From Kosakonia sp. BYX6 (GTDB lineage Bacteria > Pseudomonadota > Gammaproteobacteria > Enterobacterales > Enterobacteriaceae): a stretch of 64,000 nt of DNA. Below, one piece after another: positions 29,542-40,787 of the stretch; position 1 is the first letter of the stretch; every line of letters begins with the position of its first letter. Under the pieces are notes generated by a model. The model saw only the letters and a list, made by a program, of their open reading frames with translations. It ran no database searches and had not been told where the DNA came from. The stretch covers positions 2,266,406 to 2,330,405 of the forward strand of contig NZ_CP151800.1 in the NCBI RefSeq assembly GCF_038449125.1, written 5' to 3'. Both the position numbers and the translations under genes were made by a program.

Positions 29542-30588
29542 ATGGAATTACTGTCTGAATATGGTCTTTTTTTAGCCAAAATCGCAACCGTTGTTGTGGC
29601 GATTGCCGTTATCGCGGCGCTTATCATTAACCTGACACAGCGCAAACGCCAGCGGGGAGAACTTAAAGTCACCCGCCTGAGCGAACACTATAAAGAGATG
29701 CAGGAGGAGATGTCTGTCGCATTACTGGATGGGCATCAACAGAAGCTTTGGCATAAAGCGCAGAAGAAAAAGCTCAAACTTGAGGCGAAAGCTGCAAAGG
29801 CTAAAGCGAAAGCGGGGGAGCCAGAAGAGAACGGCAAATCACGCGTTTACGTACTCGATTTCAAAGGCAGCATGGATGCCGGGGAAGTGAACTCCCTGCG
29901 CGAAGAGGTCACTGCCGTGCTGAGCGTGGTGAAACCGCAGGACCAGGTGCTTTTGCGTCTCGAAAGCCCGGGCGGTGTTGTGCATGGTTATGGCCTTGCG
30001 GCCTCTCAGTTGCAGCGCTTGCGTGACAAAAACGTTCCGCTGACCATCGCCGTTGATAAAGTGGCCGCCAGCGGCGGTTATATGATGGCATGTGTCGCGG
30101 ATAAAATTGTGGCAGCGCCGTTTGCCATTATCGGCTCGATTGGCGTTGTCGCGCAGATCCCCAACTTCAACCGTTTCCTTAAAGGCAAAGATATCGATAT
30201 TGAACTGCATACCGCCGGGCAGTTTAAACGCACCCTGACGTTACTGGGCGAGAACACCGAAGAAGGGCGGCAGAAATTCCGCGAAAGCCTGAATGAAACG
30301 CATGATTTGTTTAAAGGTTTTGTCAGCCAGATGCGCCCGTCTCTGGATATTGAAAGCGTGGCGACTGGCGAACACTGGTACGGCACGCAGGCGCTGGATA
30401 AAGGGCTGATTGATGCCGTTGGCACCAGCGATGAATTGCTGCTGGGCTTGATCGAGGCGCACGAAGTGATCGGTATTCGTTATCAGCATCGTAAAAAGTT
30501 GATGGAGCGTTTTACCGGCAGTGCGACCGAGAGTATCGACCACTTGTTGATGCGCTGGTGGCAGCGCGGGCAAAAACCGATGATGTAA
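29542..30588 (+). CDS. sohB: Inner-membrane peptidase SohB (S49 family)
   Basis: Membrane-bound serine peptidase related to SppA; in E. coli it suppresses htrA loss when overproduced. It has 348 residues: an N-terminal hydrophobic helix (about 8-30), a Lys/Ala-rich charged linker (KKKLKLEAKAAKAKAKA), then the S49 domain. The catalytic Ser lies in AASGGYMMACVAD, and the later Lys-containing region is HTAGQFKRTLTLLG. ATG at 29542 has GAGGTGG upstream and matches E. coli; the frame is open 63 codons further but nothing supports a longer form. A terminator follows. Confidence 0.95.
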   Translation: MELLSEYGLFLAKIATVVVAIAVIAALIINLTQRKRQRGELKVTRLSEHYKEMQEEMSVALLDGHQQKLWHKAQKKKLKLEAKAAKAKAKAGEPEENGKSRVYVLDFKGSMDAGEVNSLREEVTAVLSVVKPQDQVLLRLESPGGVVHGYGLAASQLQRLRDKNVPLTIAVDKVAASGGYMMACVADKIVAAPFAIIGSIGVVAQIPNFNRFLKGKDIDIELHTAGQFKRTLTLLGENTEEGRQKFRESLNETHDLFKGFVSQMRPSLDIESVATGEHWYGTQALDKGLIDAVGTSDELLLGLIEAHEVIGIRYQHRKKLMERFTGSATESIDHLLMRWWQRGQKPMM

Positions 30589-30591
30589 GCA

Positions 30592-30622
30592 AAACGCGAG
30601 GCCAGGGCCTCGCGTTTGTTTT
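30592..30622. terminator. Bidirectional terminator between sohB and yciN
   Basis: Stem AAACGCGAGGCC / GGCCTCGCGTTT followed by T-rich sequence, with A-rich sequence before it. Confidence 0.88.
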
Positions 30623-30873
30623 TAATCGATCAGATGGTATTTCTCTGAAAGCTCATGCGCCAAATATTTGAACATGTTAAACACCGCCGTGCTCTTTGCC
30701 GTCGGTAACCCTTGTTCATCAAGATAGAACTCGCCGCTAAAGACCAGCACTCCATTGCGTTGCGTCACTCCGGTCGCCTCAATACCGGCCAGCGTGTCTT
30801 CATGGTCGCGGATCAATTTGTTAGCCAGTTCGAGCAAAGACTGGCGATCGATAGGTTGAGATGTACCATTCAT
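30622..30873 (-). CDS. yciN: Small conserved protein YciN
   Basis: 83-residue soluble protein of unknown function, same length as E. coli YciN. Conserved stretches are [20 protein letters not shown] and [14 protein letters not shown]. Two in-frame ATGs are close together; the inner one (30873) is used because the AGGAGG ribosome site has six-base spacing to it and would touch the outer one. It is divergent from topA. Confidence 0.9.
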   Translation of the reverse strand: MNGTSQPIDRQSLLELANKLIRDHEDTLAGIEATGVTQRNGVLVFSGEFYLDEQGLPTAKSTAVFNMFKYLAHELSEKYHLID

Positions 30874-31269
30874 TTTCATCCTCCTCAAAAAAATGGCCTG
30901 AGTTTAACGCTGGCTCACTTCAGGGGCAAATTTTCCCTGTTTTTGCAATGGGTTTGCGCATTCGTTACGCTGGCGCGAATTGCTTTTGCATGCTAATAAA
31001 GTTGCGTAACAAATTTTATCAGGTACAGTGTGACGCTTTCGTCAATCTGGCAACAGATTTGCTTGACATTCGACCATAATATCGTCGTGCTATACCACCC
31101 CGACGCGAAAAAGCCTGAAAACTCAGTCACCTGAATGCTTCTTTTTTACGCGATTGGTTACAAAAGGGGTTGATATCCACTGCCGCCGTCGCAATATCGA
31201 CGGTTCCTCGATGGGTATGAAGCAACGAGCGACGAATTTCCGGAAGAATTTAATTAGGTAAAGGTGAAT
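30874..31269. promoter_or_regulatory. Divergent region between yciN and topA
   Basis: 396 bases with no supported gene. It should contain the topA promoters (E. coli topA has several, sensitive to supercoiling and heat) and the yciN promoter. A TTGACA (31063-31068) and a TATACC (31091-31096) are visible but are too far apart to be one promoter, so I do not assign exact sites. Confidence 0.5.
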
Positions 31270-33867
31270 ATGGGTAAAGCTCTCGTTATCGTTGAGTCCC
31301 CGGCAAAAGCCAAAACGATCAATAAATATCTGGGCAATGACTACGTTGTGAAATCCAGCGTAGGTCATATCCGTGATTTGCCGACCAGTGGCTCAGCACC
31401 TAAAAAGAGCGCAGAATCCACCGCCACCAAACCGGCTAAGAAGCCTAAAAAGGATGAGCGGGGCGCGCTTGTTAATCGTATGGGGATTGACCCATGGCAC
31501 AACTGGGATGCGCACTATGAAGTGCTGCCCGGAAAAGAGAAGGTGGTTTCCGAGCTGAAATCGCTGGCTGAAAAAGCCGACCACATCTATCTCGCAACCG
31601 ACCTTGACCGCGAAGGGGAAGCCATTGCATGGCACCTGCGGGAAGTGATCGGCGGCGACGAAAAACGCTACAGCCGTGTAGTGTTCAATGAAATTACCAA
31701 GAATGCGATTCGTCAGGCGTTTGAAACGCCGGGCGAACTGAATATCGACCGTGTTAATGCCCAGCAGGCGCGTCGCTTTATGGACCGCGTTGTGGGTTAT
31801 ATGGTTTCCCCGCTGTTGTGGAAGAAAATCGCCCGTGGTTTATCTGCCGGGCGCGTGCAATCCGTGGCGGTTCGCCTGGTGGTTGAGCGCGAGCGCGAAA
31901 TCAAAGCCTTTGTTCCGGAAGAGTTCTGGGAGATTGACGCCGTTACAGCAACGCCGGGTGGCGATTCTCTGCCGCTGCAGGTTACCCACGATGGCGATAA
32001 AGCTTTCCGTCCGGTAAACCGCGAACAGACCATGGCGGCAGTAAGCCTGCTGGAAAAAGCGCGCTATACCGTTCTCGATCGCGAAGATAAACCGACCAGC
32101 AGCAAACCGGGCGCGCCGTTTATTACTTCCACGTTGCAACAAGCCGCCAGTACGCGTCTTGGTTACGGCGTGAAGAAAACCATGATGTTGGCCCAGCGCC
32201 TGTATGAAGCGGGTTACATCACCTATATGCGTACTGACTCAACCAATTTGAGCCAGGATGCGGTGTCAATGGTTCGCGGCTATATCGCTGACAACTTTGG
32301 CAAAAAATACCTGCCGGAAAATGCGAACCAATACGCCAGTAAAGAAAACTCGCAGGAAGCGCACGAAGCGATTCGTCCTTCCGATGTCAGCGTTCTTGCT
32401 GAGTCGCTGAAAGACATGGAAACCGACGCCCAGAAGCTGTATCAGCTGATTTGGCGCCAGTTTGTTGCCTGTCAGATGACACCGGCGCAATACGATTCAA
32501 CAACGTTGACCGTCGGTGCGGGCAATTTCCGCCTGAAAGCGCGTGGCCGTATCCTGCGGTTTGATGGTTGGACGAAAGTGATGCCTGCGCTGCGTAAAGG
32601 CGATGAAGATCGCACGCTGCCGGCAGTGAATAAAGGTGATGAGCTTTCACTTGTCGACCTGACGCCAGCACAGCACTTTACTAAACCGCCTGCGCGTTTT
32701 AGCGAAGCATCGCTGGTAAAAGAGTTGGAAAAACGTGGTATTGGCCGCCCGTCTACCTATGCGTCGATCATTTCGACCATTCAGGACAGGGGTTATGTGC
32801 GCGTTGAAAACCGCCGTTTCTACGCGGAAAAAATGGGTGAAATCGTTACCGATCGGCTGGAAGAGAATTTCCGTGAGCTGATGAACTACGACTTTACTGC
32901 ACAGATGGAAGATAGCCTTGACCGCGTGGCGAATCACGAAGCCGAGTGGCGCAAAGTGCTGGACAGTTTCTTTGGCGATTTTTCTCGTCAACTGGCGCAG
33001 GCCGAGCAAGATCCTGAAGCCGGTGGTATGCGTCCGAATCAGATGGTGCTGACCAGCATCGACTGCCCGACCTGCGGCCGTAAAATGGGGATCCGTACTG
33101 CCAGCACAGGTGTTTTCCTTGGCTGTTCTGGTTATGCATTGCCACCGAAAGAGCGTTGCAAAACCACCATCAACTTGGTGCCGGAAAACGAAGTGCTTAA
33201 CGTGCTGGAAGGCGATGACGCTGAAACCAACGCGCTGCGTGCCAAACGTCGTTGTCAGAAGTGCGGCACGGCCATGGACAGCTACCTGATCGATCCGAAA
33301 CGCAAGTTGCATGTGTGCGGTAATAACCCGACCTGCGACGGCTACGAAATCGAAGAGGGTGAATTCCGCATTAAGGGTTATGACGGCCCAATCGTCGAGT
33401 GCGAAAAATGTGGCTCCGAGATGCACCTGAAAATGGGGCGTTTTGGTAAGTACATGGCATGTACAAACGACGATTGTAAAAATACGCGTAAGATCCTGCG
33501 TAATGGTGAAGTTGCGCCGCCGAAGGAAGATCCGGTACCGCTGCCTGAGCTGAAATGCGAAAAATCAGACGCGTATTTTGTGCTGCGTAATGGCGCTGCG
33601 GGGGTATTCCTCGCTGCCAATACCTTCCCGAAATCGCGCGAGACGCGTGCGCCGCAGGTGGAAGAGTTATATCGCTTCCGCGATCGCCTGCCGGAAAAAC
33701 TGCGTTATCTTGCAGACGCGCCGCAGGAAGATCCGCAAGGCAATAAAACCATCGTACGTTTTAGCCGTAAAACCAAGCAGCAATATGTTGCCTCTGAGAA
33801 AGACGGAAAAGCGACCGGTTGGTCTGCATTCTTTATCGACAATAAGTGGGTTGAAGCTAAAAAATAA
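31270..33867 (+). CDS. topA: DNA topoisomerase I
   Basis: Type IA topoisomerase that relaxes negative supercoils. It has 865 residues, as in E. coli. The N-terminal TOPRIM domain has [11 protein letters not shown] and the acidic [12 protein letters not shown]; the catalytic Tyr is in [13 protein letters not shown] (about residue 319). The C-terminal third holds three tetra-cysteine zinc modules (CPTCGRK..., CQKCGTAM..., CEKCGSEM...), followed by two ribbon-like domains. ATG at 31270 follows AAGG with good spacing; an in-frame GTG two codons upstream is ignored. Confidence 0.98.
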   Translation: MGKALVIVESPAKAKTINKYLGNDYVVKSSVGHIRDLPTSGSAPKKSAESTATKPAKKPKKDERGALVNRMGIDPWHNWDAHYEVLPGKEKVVSELKSLAEKADHIYLATDLDREGEAIAWHLREVIGGDEKRYSRVVFNEITKNAIRQAFETPGELNIDRVNAQQARRFMDRVVGYMVSPLLWKKIARGLSAGRVQSVAVRLVVEREREIKAFVPEEFWEIDAVTATPGGDSLPLQVTHDGDKAFRPVNREQTMAAVSLLEKARYTVLDREDKPTSSKPGAPFITSTLQQAASTRLGYGVKKTMMLAQRLYEAGYITYMRTDSTNLSQDAVSMVRGYIADNFGKKYLPENANQYASKENSQEAHEAIRPSDVSVLAESLKDMETDAQKLYQLIWRQFVACQMTPAQYDSTTLTVGAGNFRLKARGRILRFDGWTKVMPALRKGDEDRTLPAVNKGDELSLVDLTPAQHFTKPPARFSEASLVKELEKRGIGRPSTYASIISTIQDRGYVRVENRRFYAEKMGEIVTDRLEENFRELMNYDFTAQMEDSLDRVANHEAEWRKVLDSFFGDFSRQLAQAEQDPEAGGMRPNQMVLTSIDCPTCGRKMGIRTASTGVFLGCSGYALPPKERCKTTINLVPENEVLNVLEGDDAETNALRAKRRCQKCGTAMDSYLIDPKRKLHVCGNNPTCDGYEIEEGEFRIKGYDGPIVECEKCGSEMHLKMGRFGKYMACTNDDCKNTRKILRNGEVAPPKEDPVPLPELKCEKSDAYFVLRNGAAGVFLAANTFPKSRETRAPQVEELYRFRDRLPEKLRYLADAPQEDPQGNKTIVRFSRKTKQQYVASEKDGKATGWSAFFIDNKWVEAKK

Positions 33868-33888
33868 TAAACTTCAGCTACTTACCTT

Positions 33889-33914
33889 AAGGGGCCGGCT
33901 TCCGGCCCTTTTTT
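33889..33914 (+). terminator. Terminator of topA
   Basis: Stem GGGCCGG / CCGGCCC with a three-base loop and T6, 21 bases after the topA stop. Confidence 0.9.
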
Positions 33915-33966
33915 ATTCCTGCGTTATTATTCTTAGTTCGCCGCTATACACAGAAGCTATAAATGA

Positions 33967-35022
<1,056 letters not shown>

Positions 35023-35028
35023 TGACGG

Positions 35029-35060
35029 AGGGTATCTTATCGCCCGAAAAGATACCCTTT
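35029..35060 (+). terminator. Hairpin after cysB
   Basis: Stem AGGGTATCTT / AAGATACCCT with a loop of about ten bases, ending in a short T run (TTTA). Probably the cysB terminator, though the T tract is short. The rest of the gap up to 35371 is AT-rich and has no gene I can support; it should include the promoter of the following small genes. Confidence 0.65.
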
Positions 35061-35371
35061 ACGCCGCCTAAACCTAAATTAGAATTATCATCCTCTCTGA
35101 TACAATCATCTCGCCGGGTGATTGACTTCACGAATCTAAAGCAGCGATGTCGCTATTTTGTGACAAAAATAGAAACTAAATTGCGACTCTGCAAATTTAT
35201 TACTTCAATAATTTATTTCTTGTCAAAAGATTAAATATTTCTTTGGAAATGGTGAGTAAATTCACTGGATTTTCAGCTAAAGTTCTTTTAGGATTTGTCT
35301 CATCTCATGATTAATTCTACCGATTGTTGGTGCCCTAAATGATAAGTGATGTCGATTGTACGAGGTTAGCA

Positions 35372-35500
35372 ATGCCATCAGGAAGTGAAGAGCCACAAAG
35401 GGATCCTGAGCTCAAGCGTAAAGCCTGGCTGGCGGTATTTCTTGGCTCTGCCGTGTTTTGGGCAGTCGTTGCATTCTTGGTCTGGAAATTCTGGGGTTAA
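35372..35500 (+). CDS. ymiA: Small membrane protein YmiA
   Basis: 42-residue protein: a charged N-terminus rich in Glu, Arg and Lys, then one transmembrane helix (WLAVFLGSAVFWAVVAFLVW) and a short cytoplasmic or periplasmic end. The function is unknown. It resembles remembered E. coli YmiA closely. The E. coli annotated start lies four codons earlier; here that codon is ACG, so the ATG at 35372, six bases after GAGG, is the likely start. The next gene begins one base after its stop. Confidence 0.82.
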   Translation: MPSGSEEPQRDPELKRKAWLAVFLGSAVFWAVVAFLVWKFWG

Positions 35501-35501
35501 A

Positions 35502-35672
35502 ATGGCTATAGCGGGTCGATACGAACCAGTTAAGCAAGTGTGTCAGCTTCGTGACACGCCACCGAAAGCAAAAAACAAACCTGTGACCTCTATCCCAGCT
35601 TCGTGGAAGCTGACGCCACAGCAGAAAGCTTTTATTGATACATTCGCTGAAGACAACATCAAAAAACAATAA
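35502..35672 (+). CDS. yciX: Small protein YciX
   Basis: 56-residue protein, MAIAGRYEPVKQVC at the start and a Lys/Gln-rich hydrophilic C-terminal half (LTPQQKAFIDTFAEDNIKKQ). No membrane segment is evident; the function is unknown. The ATG at 35502 has a GGGG ribosome site six bases upstream, located inside the last codons of ymiA, so the two are translationally coupled. Position next to ymiA and before acnA supports the yciX assignment. Confidence 0.78.
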   Translation: MAIAGRYEPVKQVCQLRDTPPKAKNKPVTSIPASWKLTPQQKAFIDTFAEDNIKKQ

Positions 35673-35809
35673 ATATATCATCAGAATGAATGTGGGAAAT
35701 TATCCCGCTATTCATTGATACGATCTTTTGTACTCTTTAATTAATACACAGCATAAATGAATTGAGTAAAGACTCAGTTTTGATGAATAGATTCTCGGGT
35801 AATAAATTC

Positions 35810-35908
35810 ATGAGTAATGGTTGCAGAATGAAATATTGGTCGTGGATGGGAGCCTTCTCCGTTTCTCTTCTTTTCTGGGGCGAAATCGTTTGGCTCGCTG
35901 TGCAGTAA
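35810..35908 (+). CDS. Possible very small membrane protein, YmiC-like
   Basis: 32 codons ending in KYWSWMGAFSVSLLFWGEIVWLAVQ-type sequence (single hydrophobic helix with several Trp). It sits directly before a strong terminator and after yciX, where E. coli carries the 31-residue YmiC. I recall a similar Trp-rich helix there, hence the call. The ribosome site is weak; the alternative start at 35828 would give 26 residues. Confidence 0.55.
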   Translation: MSNGCRMKYWSWMGAFSVSLLFWGEIVWLAVQ

Positions 35909-35914
35909 TGAATT

Positions 35915-35943
35915 GAAAAACCTCGCATCTGCGAGGTTTTTTT
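35915..35943 (+). terminator. Terminator after the ymiC-like frame
   Basis: Stem AAAAACCTCGC / GCGAGGTTTTT with a four-base loop and T7. It ends the ymiA-yciX transcript before acnA. Confidence 0.92.
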
Positions 35944-36070
35944 ATTCCCTGTTTTCCCTTTTGTAGCAATTTTGGTTGTTATCAAAACGTTACGATATGT
36001 TTGTGTTATCTTTAATACAGACCCTGAAGAGCATCAGGGTAAAGCTATCCCTGTTATTAAGGAGGAGCAC

Positions 36071-38746
36071 ATGTCGTCGACCCTACGCGAAGCCAGTAAG
36101 GACACGTTGCAGGCAGAGAACAAAACGTACCATTACTACAGCTTGCCGCTGGCCGCTAAACAACTTGGGGATATTGCCCGTTTACCCAAGTCACTCAAAG
36201 TTTTACTGGAAAACCTCCTGCGCTGGCAGGATGACGTTTCCGTTACCGAAGAAGATATCCACGCGCTGGCAGGTTGGCTAAAAACCGCCCATGCCGATCG
36301 TGAAATCGCTTATCGCCCGGCAAGGGTGTTGATGCAGGACTTTACCGGCGTTCCCGCTGTGGTTGATTTAGCGGCGATGCGCGAAGCGGTAAAACGCCTC
36401 GGCGGTGATACCGCAAAAGTTAACCCGCTTTCCCCGGTCGATCTCGTTATTGACCACTCCGTTACTGTCGACCATTTCGGCGACGATGATGCCTTCGAAG
36501 AGAATGTCCGCCTGGAAATGGAGCGTAATCACGAGCGCTACGTTTTCTTGCGCTGGGGACAACAAGCCTTTAGCCGATTCAGCGTAGTGCCGCCCGGCAC
36601 CGGGATTTGCCACCAGGTCAATCTTGAGTACCTCGGTAAAGCTGTCTGGAGCGAGTTACAGGATAAAGAGTGGGTGGCTTACCCGGACACGCTGGTCGGC
36701 ACCGATTCGCATACCACCATGATTAACGGGCTCGGTGTGCTGGGCTGGGGCGTAGGCGGTATCGAAGCCGAAGCGGCAATGCTTGGCCAGCCGGTGTCGA
36801 TGCTGATCCCCGATGTTGTCGGTTTTAAACTGACGGGCAAGTTGGGCGAGGGCATTACCGCCACTGATCTCGTACTGACGGTCACGCAGATGCTGCGTAA
36901 ACATGGTGTGGTCGGTAAATTCGTCGAGTTTTACGGCGACGGGTTGGATTCACTCCCATTGGCTGATCGAGCCACCATCGCCAACATGGCACCAGAATAT
37001 GGCGCAACCTGCGGCTTTTTCCCCATTGATGGCGTCACGCTCGAATATATGCGCCTGAGCGGGCGCAGCGAAGAGCAGGTCGCGCTGGTGGAAGTCTACG
37101 CGAAAGCGCAGGGCATGTGGCGTAATACTGGTGATGAGCCGGTCTTTACCAGCACGCTTGAACTCAATATGAATGATGTTGAAGCCAGCCTCGCCGGACC
37201 GAAACGTCCACAGGACCGCGTTCCGCTCGGCGATGTGCCAAAAGCATTCGCTGCCAGTTCAGAACTTGAACTGAATACCGCGCAAAAAGACCGCAAACCG
37301 GTCGATTATGTGTTGAAGGGTCATCAGTACCAGTTACCTGACGGTGCGGTGGTAATTTCGGCCATCACGTCCTGTACCAACACATCCAACCCAAGCGTGC
37401 TGATGGCGGCAGGATTGCTGGCGAAAAAAGCGGTCACCGCCGGGCTGAAACGTCAGCCGTGGGTGAAAGCCTCGCTCGCGCCGGGGTCGAAAGTGGTGTC
37501 CGACTATCTGGCTCAGGCGCGATTAACCCCGTATCTTGATGAGCTCGGTTTTAACCTGGTCGGTTACGGATGTACGACTTGTATCGGTAACTCAGGCCCG
37601 CTACCGGAACCTATCGAACAGGCGATCCGGCAGGGTGATCTTACCGTTGGCGCGGTGCTTTCCGGTAACCGTAACTTTGAAGGGCGTATCCATCCGCTGG
37701 TGAAAACCAACTGGCTGGCCTCGCCGCCGCTGGTGGTTGCCTATGCGCTGGCGGGGAATATGAACATCAACCTCGCGACGGACCCGCTTGGCCACGATCG
37801 CAAAGGGGATCCGGTTTACCTGAAAGATATCTGGCCTTCCAGCGCTGAAATTGCCCGCGCCGTTGAGCAAGTCTCCACGGAAATGTTCCGCAAAGAGTAT
37901 GCCGAAGTGTTCGAAGGCACACCGGAGTGGAAATCCATCCAGGTTGAACGCTCCGATACTTACGGCTGGCAGAATGATTCGACTTACATTCGTCTGTCGC
38001 CGTTCTTTGATGATATGCAGGCACAGCCGAAACCGGTTGAAGATATCCATGGTGCGCGCATCCTCGCCATGCTGGGCGATTCGGTGACAACCGACCATAT
38101 CTCGCCTGCGGGGAGCATCAAGGCAGACAGCCCGGCCGGACGCTATCTGCAAAGCCATGGTGTTGAGCGTCGCGATTTCAACTCCTACGGTTCACGACGC
38201 GGTAATCATGAAGTGATGATGCGAGGAACCTTCGCCAATATTCGTATCCGCAACGAAATGGTGCCGGGCGTGGAAGGCGGAATGACGCGCCATCTGCCGG
38301 GCAGTGAAGTGGTTTCTATCTACGACGCTGCGATGCGCTACCAGCAAGAAGGCACGCCGCTGGCGGTGATTGCCGGTAAAGAGTACGGTTCCGGCTCCAG
38401 CCGTGACTGGGCGGCGAAAGGGCCGCGCCTGCTGGGGATTCGCGTGGTGATTGCCGAATCTTTCGAACGTATTCACCGTTCAAATCTGATCGGTATGGGG
38501 ATCCTGCCGCTGGAGTTTCCACAAGGCGTAACCCGCAAAACGCTGGCGCTGACGGGTGAGGAAAGGTTGGATATTGCCAATCTGGAAAACATCAAACCTG
38601 GCGGCGATTTGCCGGTGACATTAACCCGTGCCGACGGTACGCAAGAAATCTTGCAGTGCCGCTGTCGTATCGATACGTCAACCGAGTTGACCTATTACCG
38701 CAACGACGGCATTTTGCATTACGTGATTCGCAACATGCTCAACTAA
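36071..38746 (+). CDS. acnA: Aconitate hydratase A
   Basis: Stress and stationary-phase aconitase interconverting citrate and isocitrate in the TCA cycle; the apo-form binds mRNA. It has 891 residues, as in E. coli. The [4Fe-4S] ligands are in [10 protein letters not shown] (first Cys) and [11 protein letters not shown] (two Cys). The substrate-loop motif [16 protein letters not shown] and the swivel-domain [10 protein letters not shown] are intact. ATG at 36071 follows GGAGGAG; a 33-codon upstream extension is open but unsupported. E. coli acnA is controlled by SoxRS, CRP and others; I did not mark sites. Confidence 0.98.
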   Translation: MSSTLREASKDTLQAENKTYHYYSLPLAAKQLGDIARLPKSLKVLLENLLRWQDDVSVTEEDIHALAGWLKTAHADREIAYRPARVLMQDFTGVPAVVDLAAMREAVKRLGGDTAKVNPLSPVDLVIDHSVTVDHFGDDDAFEENVRLEMERNHERYVFLRWGQQAFSRFSVVPPGTGICHQVNLEYLGKAVWSELQDKEWVAYPDTLVGTDSHTTMINGLGVLGWGVGGIEAEAAMLGQPVSMLIPDVVGFKLTGKLGEGITATDLVLTVTQMLRKHGVVGKFVEFYGDGLDSLPLADRATIANMAPEYGATCGFFPIDGVTLEYMRLSGRSEEQVALVEVYAKAQGMWRNTGDEPVFTSTLELNMNDVEASLAGPKRPQDRVPLGDVPKAFAASSELELNTAQKDRKPVDYVLKGHQYQLPDGAVVISAITSCTNTSNPSVLMAAGLLAKKAVTAGLKRQPWVKASLAPGSKVVSDYLAQARLTPYLDELGFNLVGYGCTTCIGNSGPLPEPIEQAIRQGDLTVGAVLSGNRNFEGRIHPLVKTNWLASPPLVVAYALAGNMNINLATDPLGHDRKGDPVYLKDIWPSSAEIARAVEQVSTEMFRKEYAEVFEGTPEWKSIQVERSDTYGWQNDSTYIRLSPFFDDMQAQPKPVEDIHGARILAMLGDSVTTDHISPAGSIKADSPAGRYLQSHGVERRDFNSYGSRRGNHEVMMRGTFANIRIRNEMVPGVEGGMTRHLPGSEVVSIYDAAMRYQQEGTPLAVIAGKEYGSGSSRDWAAKGPRLLGIRVVIAESFERIHRSNLIGMGILPLEFPQGVTRKTLALTGEERLDIANLENIKPGGDLPVTLTRADGTQEILQCRCRIDTSTELTYYRNDGILHYVIRNMLN

Positions 38747-38751
38747 ACAAC

Positions 38752-38780
38752 AAGGCCTGCATTTGCAGGCCTGTTTCTTT
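38752..38780. terminator. Terminator between acnA and ribA
   Basis: Stem AGGCCTGC / GCAGGCCT with an ATTT loop, followed by GTTTCTTT. It serves acnA and possibly the convergent ribA. Confidence 0.8.
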
Positions 38781-38782
38781 CA

Positions 38783-39370
38783 TTACTTCAGCAAATGCCC
38801 CATCTTTTCCGCTTTGGTATCGAGATAGTGCGCATTTTTCGGGTTGCGTCCGACAATCAGCGGTACGCGCTCCACGATGTTGATTCCGGCTTCGGTGAGG
38901 ATCTCAACTTTCTTCGGATTATTGGTCAGAAGACGCACTTCGTCGACGGCCAATAGTTTGAACATGTCTGCGCAGAGCGTGAAGTCTCGTTCATCGGCTG
39001 CGAAACCTAACTGATGGTTGGCTTCTACCGTGTCATAACCCTGATCCTGCAACGCATAAGCACGAATCTTATTCAGCAGACCGATATTACGGCCTTCCTG
39101 GCGATGGTAGAGCACCACGCCGCGACCTTCTTCTGCAATATGATTAAGCGCCGCTTCAAGCTGGAAACCGCAGTCACAACGCAAGCTGAACAACGCATCG
39201 CCGGTCAAACACTCAGAGTGAACGCGCGCGAGCACGGGCCGTTGCCCGGAAATATCGCCAAAAACCAGGGCCACATGATCCTGCCCGGTTGCCAGTTCTT
39301 CAAAACCCACCATCAGGAAGTCGCCCCATGGGGTTGGCAGTTTGGCTTCTGCCACACGTTTAAGTTGCAT
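38783..39370 (-). CDS. ribA: GTP cyclohydrolase II
   Basis: First step of riboflavin synthesis: opens GTP to the pyrimidine diamine with release of formate and pyrophosphate. It has 195 residues. Zinc-binding cysteines are in [18 protein letters not shown], the catalytic region is [11 protein letters not shown], and TNNPKK near the end is conserved. The start has a GGAG ribosome site. No FMN riboswitch is visible upstream (the gap to pgpB is under 200 bases). Single-gene unit, convergent with acnA. Confidence 0.97.
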   Translation of the reverse strand: MQLKRVAEAKLPTPWGDFLMVGFEELATGQDHVALVFGDISGQRPVLARVHSECLTGDALFSLRCDCGFQLEAALNHIAEEGRGVVLYHRQEGRNIGLLNKIRAYALQDQGYDTVEANHQLGFAADERDFTLCADMFKLLAVDEVRLLTNNPKKVEILTEAGINIVERVPLIVGRNPKNAHYLDTKAEKMGHLLK

Positions 39371-39566
39371 GTGAATCTCCGGATTATATTGGTGCAGTAC
39401 GCACCATTAGCCTGTTGGCCTTCTGTATCGCGTTATTTTGCCACAATGCACTAAGCATCGCCTACAGATGACCCGCGCGTTGCTGTTTAAACGCACAAAT
39501 GTGCCGCTTTCTGCGGAAATGTTATTTTTCGGTTATTATTGTGTCACTTACGCACAAGGAGAAGAG

Positions 39567-40331
39567 ATGTTGTCAATTGCAAAACGAACCACAGCGGGAG
39601 CGGCAATTTTGTTAGTCATGCCGTTAGCAGTCTGGATTTCCGGTTGGAGTTGGGAACCCGGACAAACGCGCTGGTGGTTACGATTTTTGTTCTGGATGAC
39701 GGAAACAGTGACCCAACCGTGGGGAATAATTACGCATATTGTGCTGTGCGCATGGTTCTTATGGTGTCTGCGTTTTCGTCTGAAAGCGGCGCTAATGCTC
39801 TTTCTTATCCTCGCCTGCGCGATTATGGCCGGGCAGGGGTTGAAAAATCTCGTTAAAGAACGTGTGCAGGAACCGCGCCCGTACGTGTTGTGGCTGGAAA
39901 AGTCACACAATATTCAGGCCAGCGAGTTCTACACTTTAAAACGTAAGGATCGGGGATCGCTGGTCAAAGAGCAGCTCACCAGCCAGCATGATATTCCTGG
40001 TTTTTTGCGCAAACATTGGCAAAAAGAGACCGGATTTGCATTTCCTTCCGGGCATACCATGTTCGCCGCCAGTTGGGCGCTGTTAGGTGTTGGGCTGTTA
40101 TGGCCGCGCCGACGGACCTGGACCATCGTGATTTTGCTGGCCTGGGCGACAAGCGTCATGGGCAGCCGTTTGCTGCTGGGTATGCACTGGCCGCGGGATT
40201 TAGTGGTGGCGACTTTAATCTCCTGGCTGCTGGTCACGCTGGCAACCTGGCTGGCGCAGCGGATTTGTGGCCCACTTACGCCGCCTGCTGAAGAGGTGCC
40301 GGAAATCATTGAGCGGGATAGCGATACTTGA
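39567..40331 (+). CDS. pgpB: Phosphatidylglycerophosphatase B / undecaprenyl pyrophosphate phosphatase
   Basis: Inner-membrane PAP2-family phosphatase acting on phosphatidylglycerophosphate, undecaprenyl pyrophosphate and diacylglycerol pyrophosphate. It has 254 residues, as in E. coli, with about six helices. The three PAP2 motifs are complete: KERVQEPRP, PSGH, and SRLLLGMHWPRD. ATG at 39567 was chosen because of AAGGAGAAGAG immediately upstream. It is followed by lapA after about 140 bases. Confidence 0.96.
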   Translation: MLSIAKRTTAGAAILLVMPLAVWISGWSWEPGQTRWWLRFLFWMTETVTQPWGIITHIVLCAWFLWCLRFRLKAALMLFLILACAIMAGQGLKNLVKERVQEPRPYVLWLEKSHNIQASEFYTLKRKDRGSLVKEQLTSQHDIPGFLRKHWQKETGFAFPSGHTMFAASWALLGVGLLWPRRRTWTIVILLAWATSVMGSRLLLGMHWPRDLVVATLISWLLVTLATWLAQRICGPLTPPAEEVPEIIERDSDT

Positions 40332-40472
40332 TTTCCGCCATTTTGCCCGCAAATCAGAAGTTAACTCCGCGCATTTCCATTTCACGCCGGGCGCTAAAAT
40401 GGTAGTTTATAAGGCTTGAAGCCGTCAGTTGCGCATAATTCCATCGCTCGGAACCACATAACGGGATGTAAT

Positions 40473-40781
40473 GTGAAATATTTACTCATTTTCTTACTGG
40501 TGTTAGCGATTTTTGTCGTGTCGATTACGCTTGGTGCGCAAAACGATCAGCAAGTGACGTTTAACTACTTGCTCGCGCAGGGGGAATATCGCATCTCAAC
40601 TCTGCTGGCTGTATTGTTTGCTGCGGGTTTCGCCATCGGCTGGCTGATTTGCGGTCTTTTCTGGTTGCGTGTTCGCGTCTCGTTAGTGCGCGCCGAACGT
40701 AAAATCAAACGTCTTGAACACCAGCTTGCTCCCGCCACAGATGTTCCGGTTACGCCCGGCACACCGGCGGTGAAGGAATAA
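40473..40781 (+). CDS. lapA: LPS assembly protein LapA (YciS)
   Basis: 102-residue inner-membrane protein with two transmembrane helices (about 2-22 and 42-65) and a charged C-terminal coiled-coil (SLVRAERKIKRLEHQL). It works with LapB to regulate LpxC turnover by FtsH and so LPS synthesis. The start is GTG, giving the E. coli length; GGGA lies six bases upstream. An ATG-TGA start-stop pair overlaps this GTG in another phase. lapB follows after six bases. Confidence 0.93.
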   Translation: MKYLLIFLLVLAIFVVSITLGAQNDQQVTFNYLLAQGEYRISTLLAVLFAAGFAIGWLICGLFWLRVRVSLVRAERKIKRLEHQLAPATDVPVTPGTPAVKE

Positions 40782-40787
40782 TATTCT

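Noticed and set aside
31063-31096. TTGACA and TATACC upstream of topA as one promoter
   Set aside because: Spacing is about 22 bases, outside the usual 16-19 range, so no pair was assigned.
32647-33426. Reverse-strand frame opposite topA
   Set aside because: Composition and position are those of an antisense shadow of topA; no ribosome site or family motif.
35972-36070. 33-residue upstream extension of AcnA
   Set aside because: The GGAGGAG ribosome site and the match to E. coli place the start at 36071.
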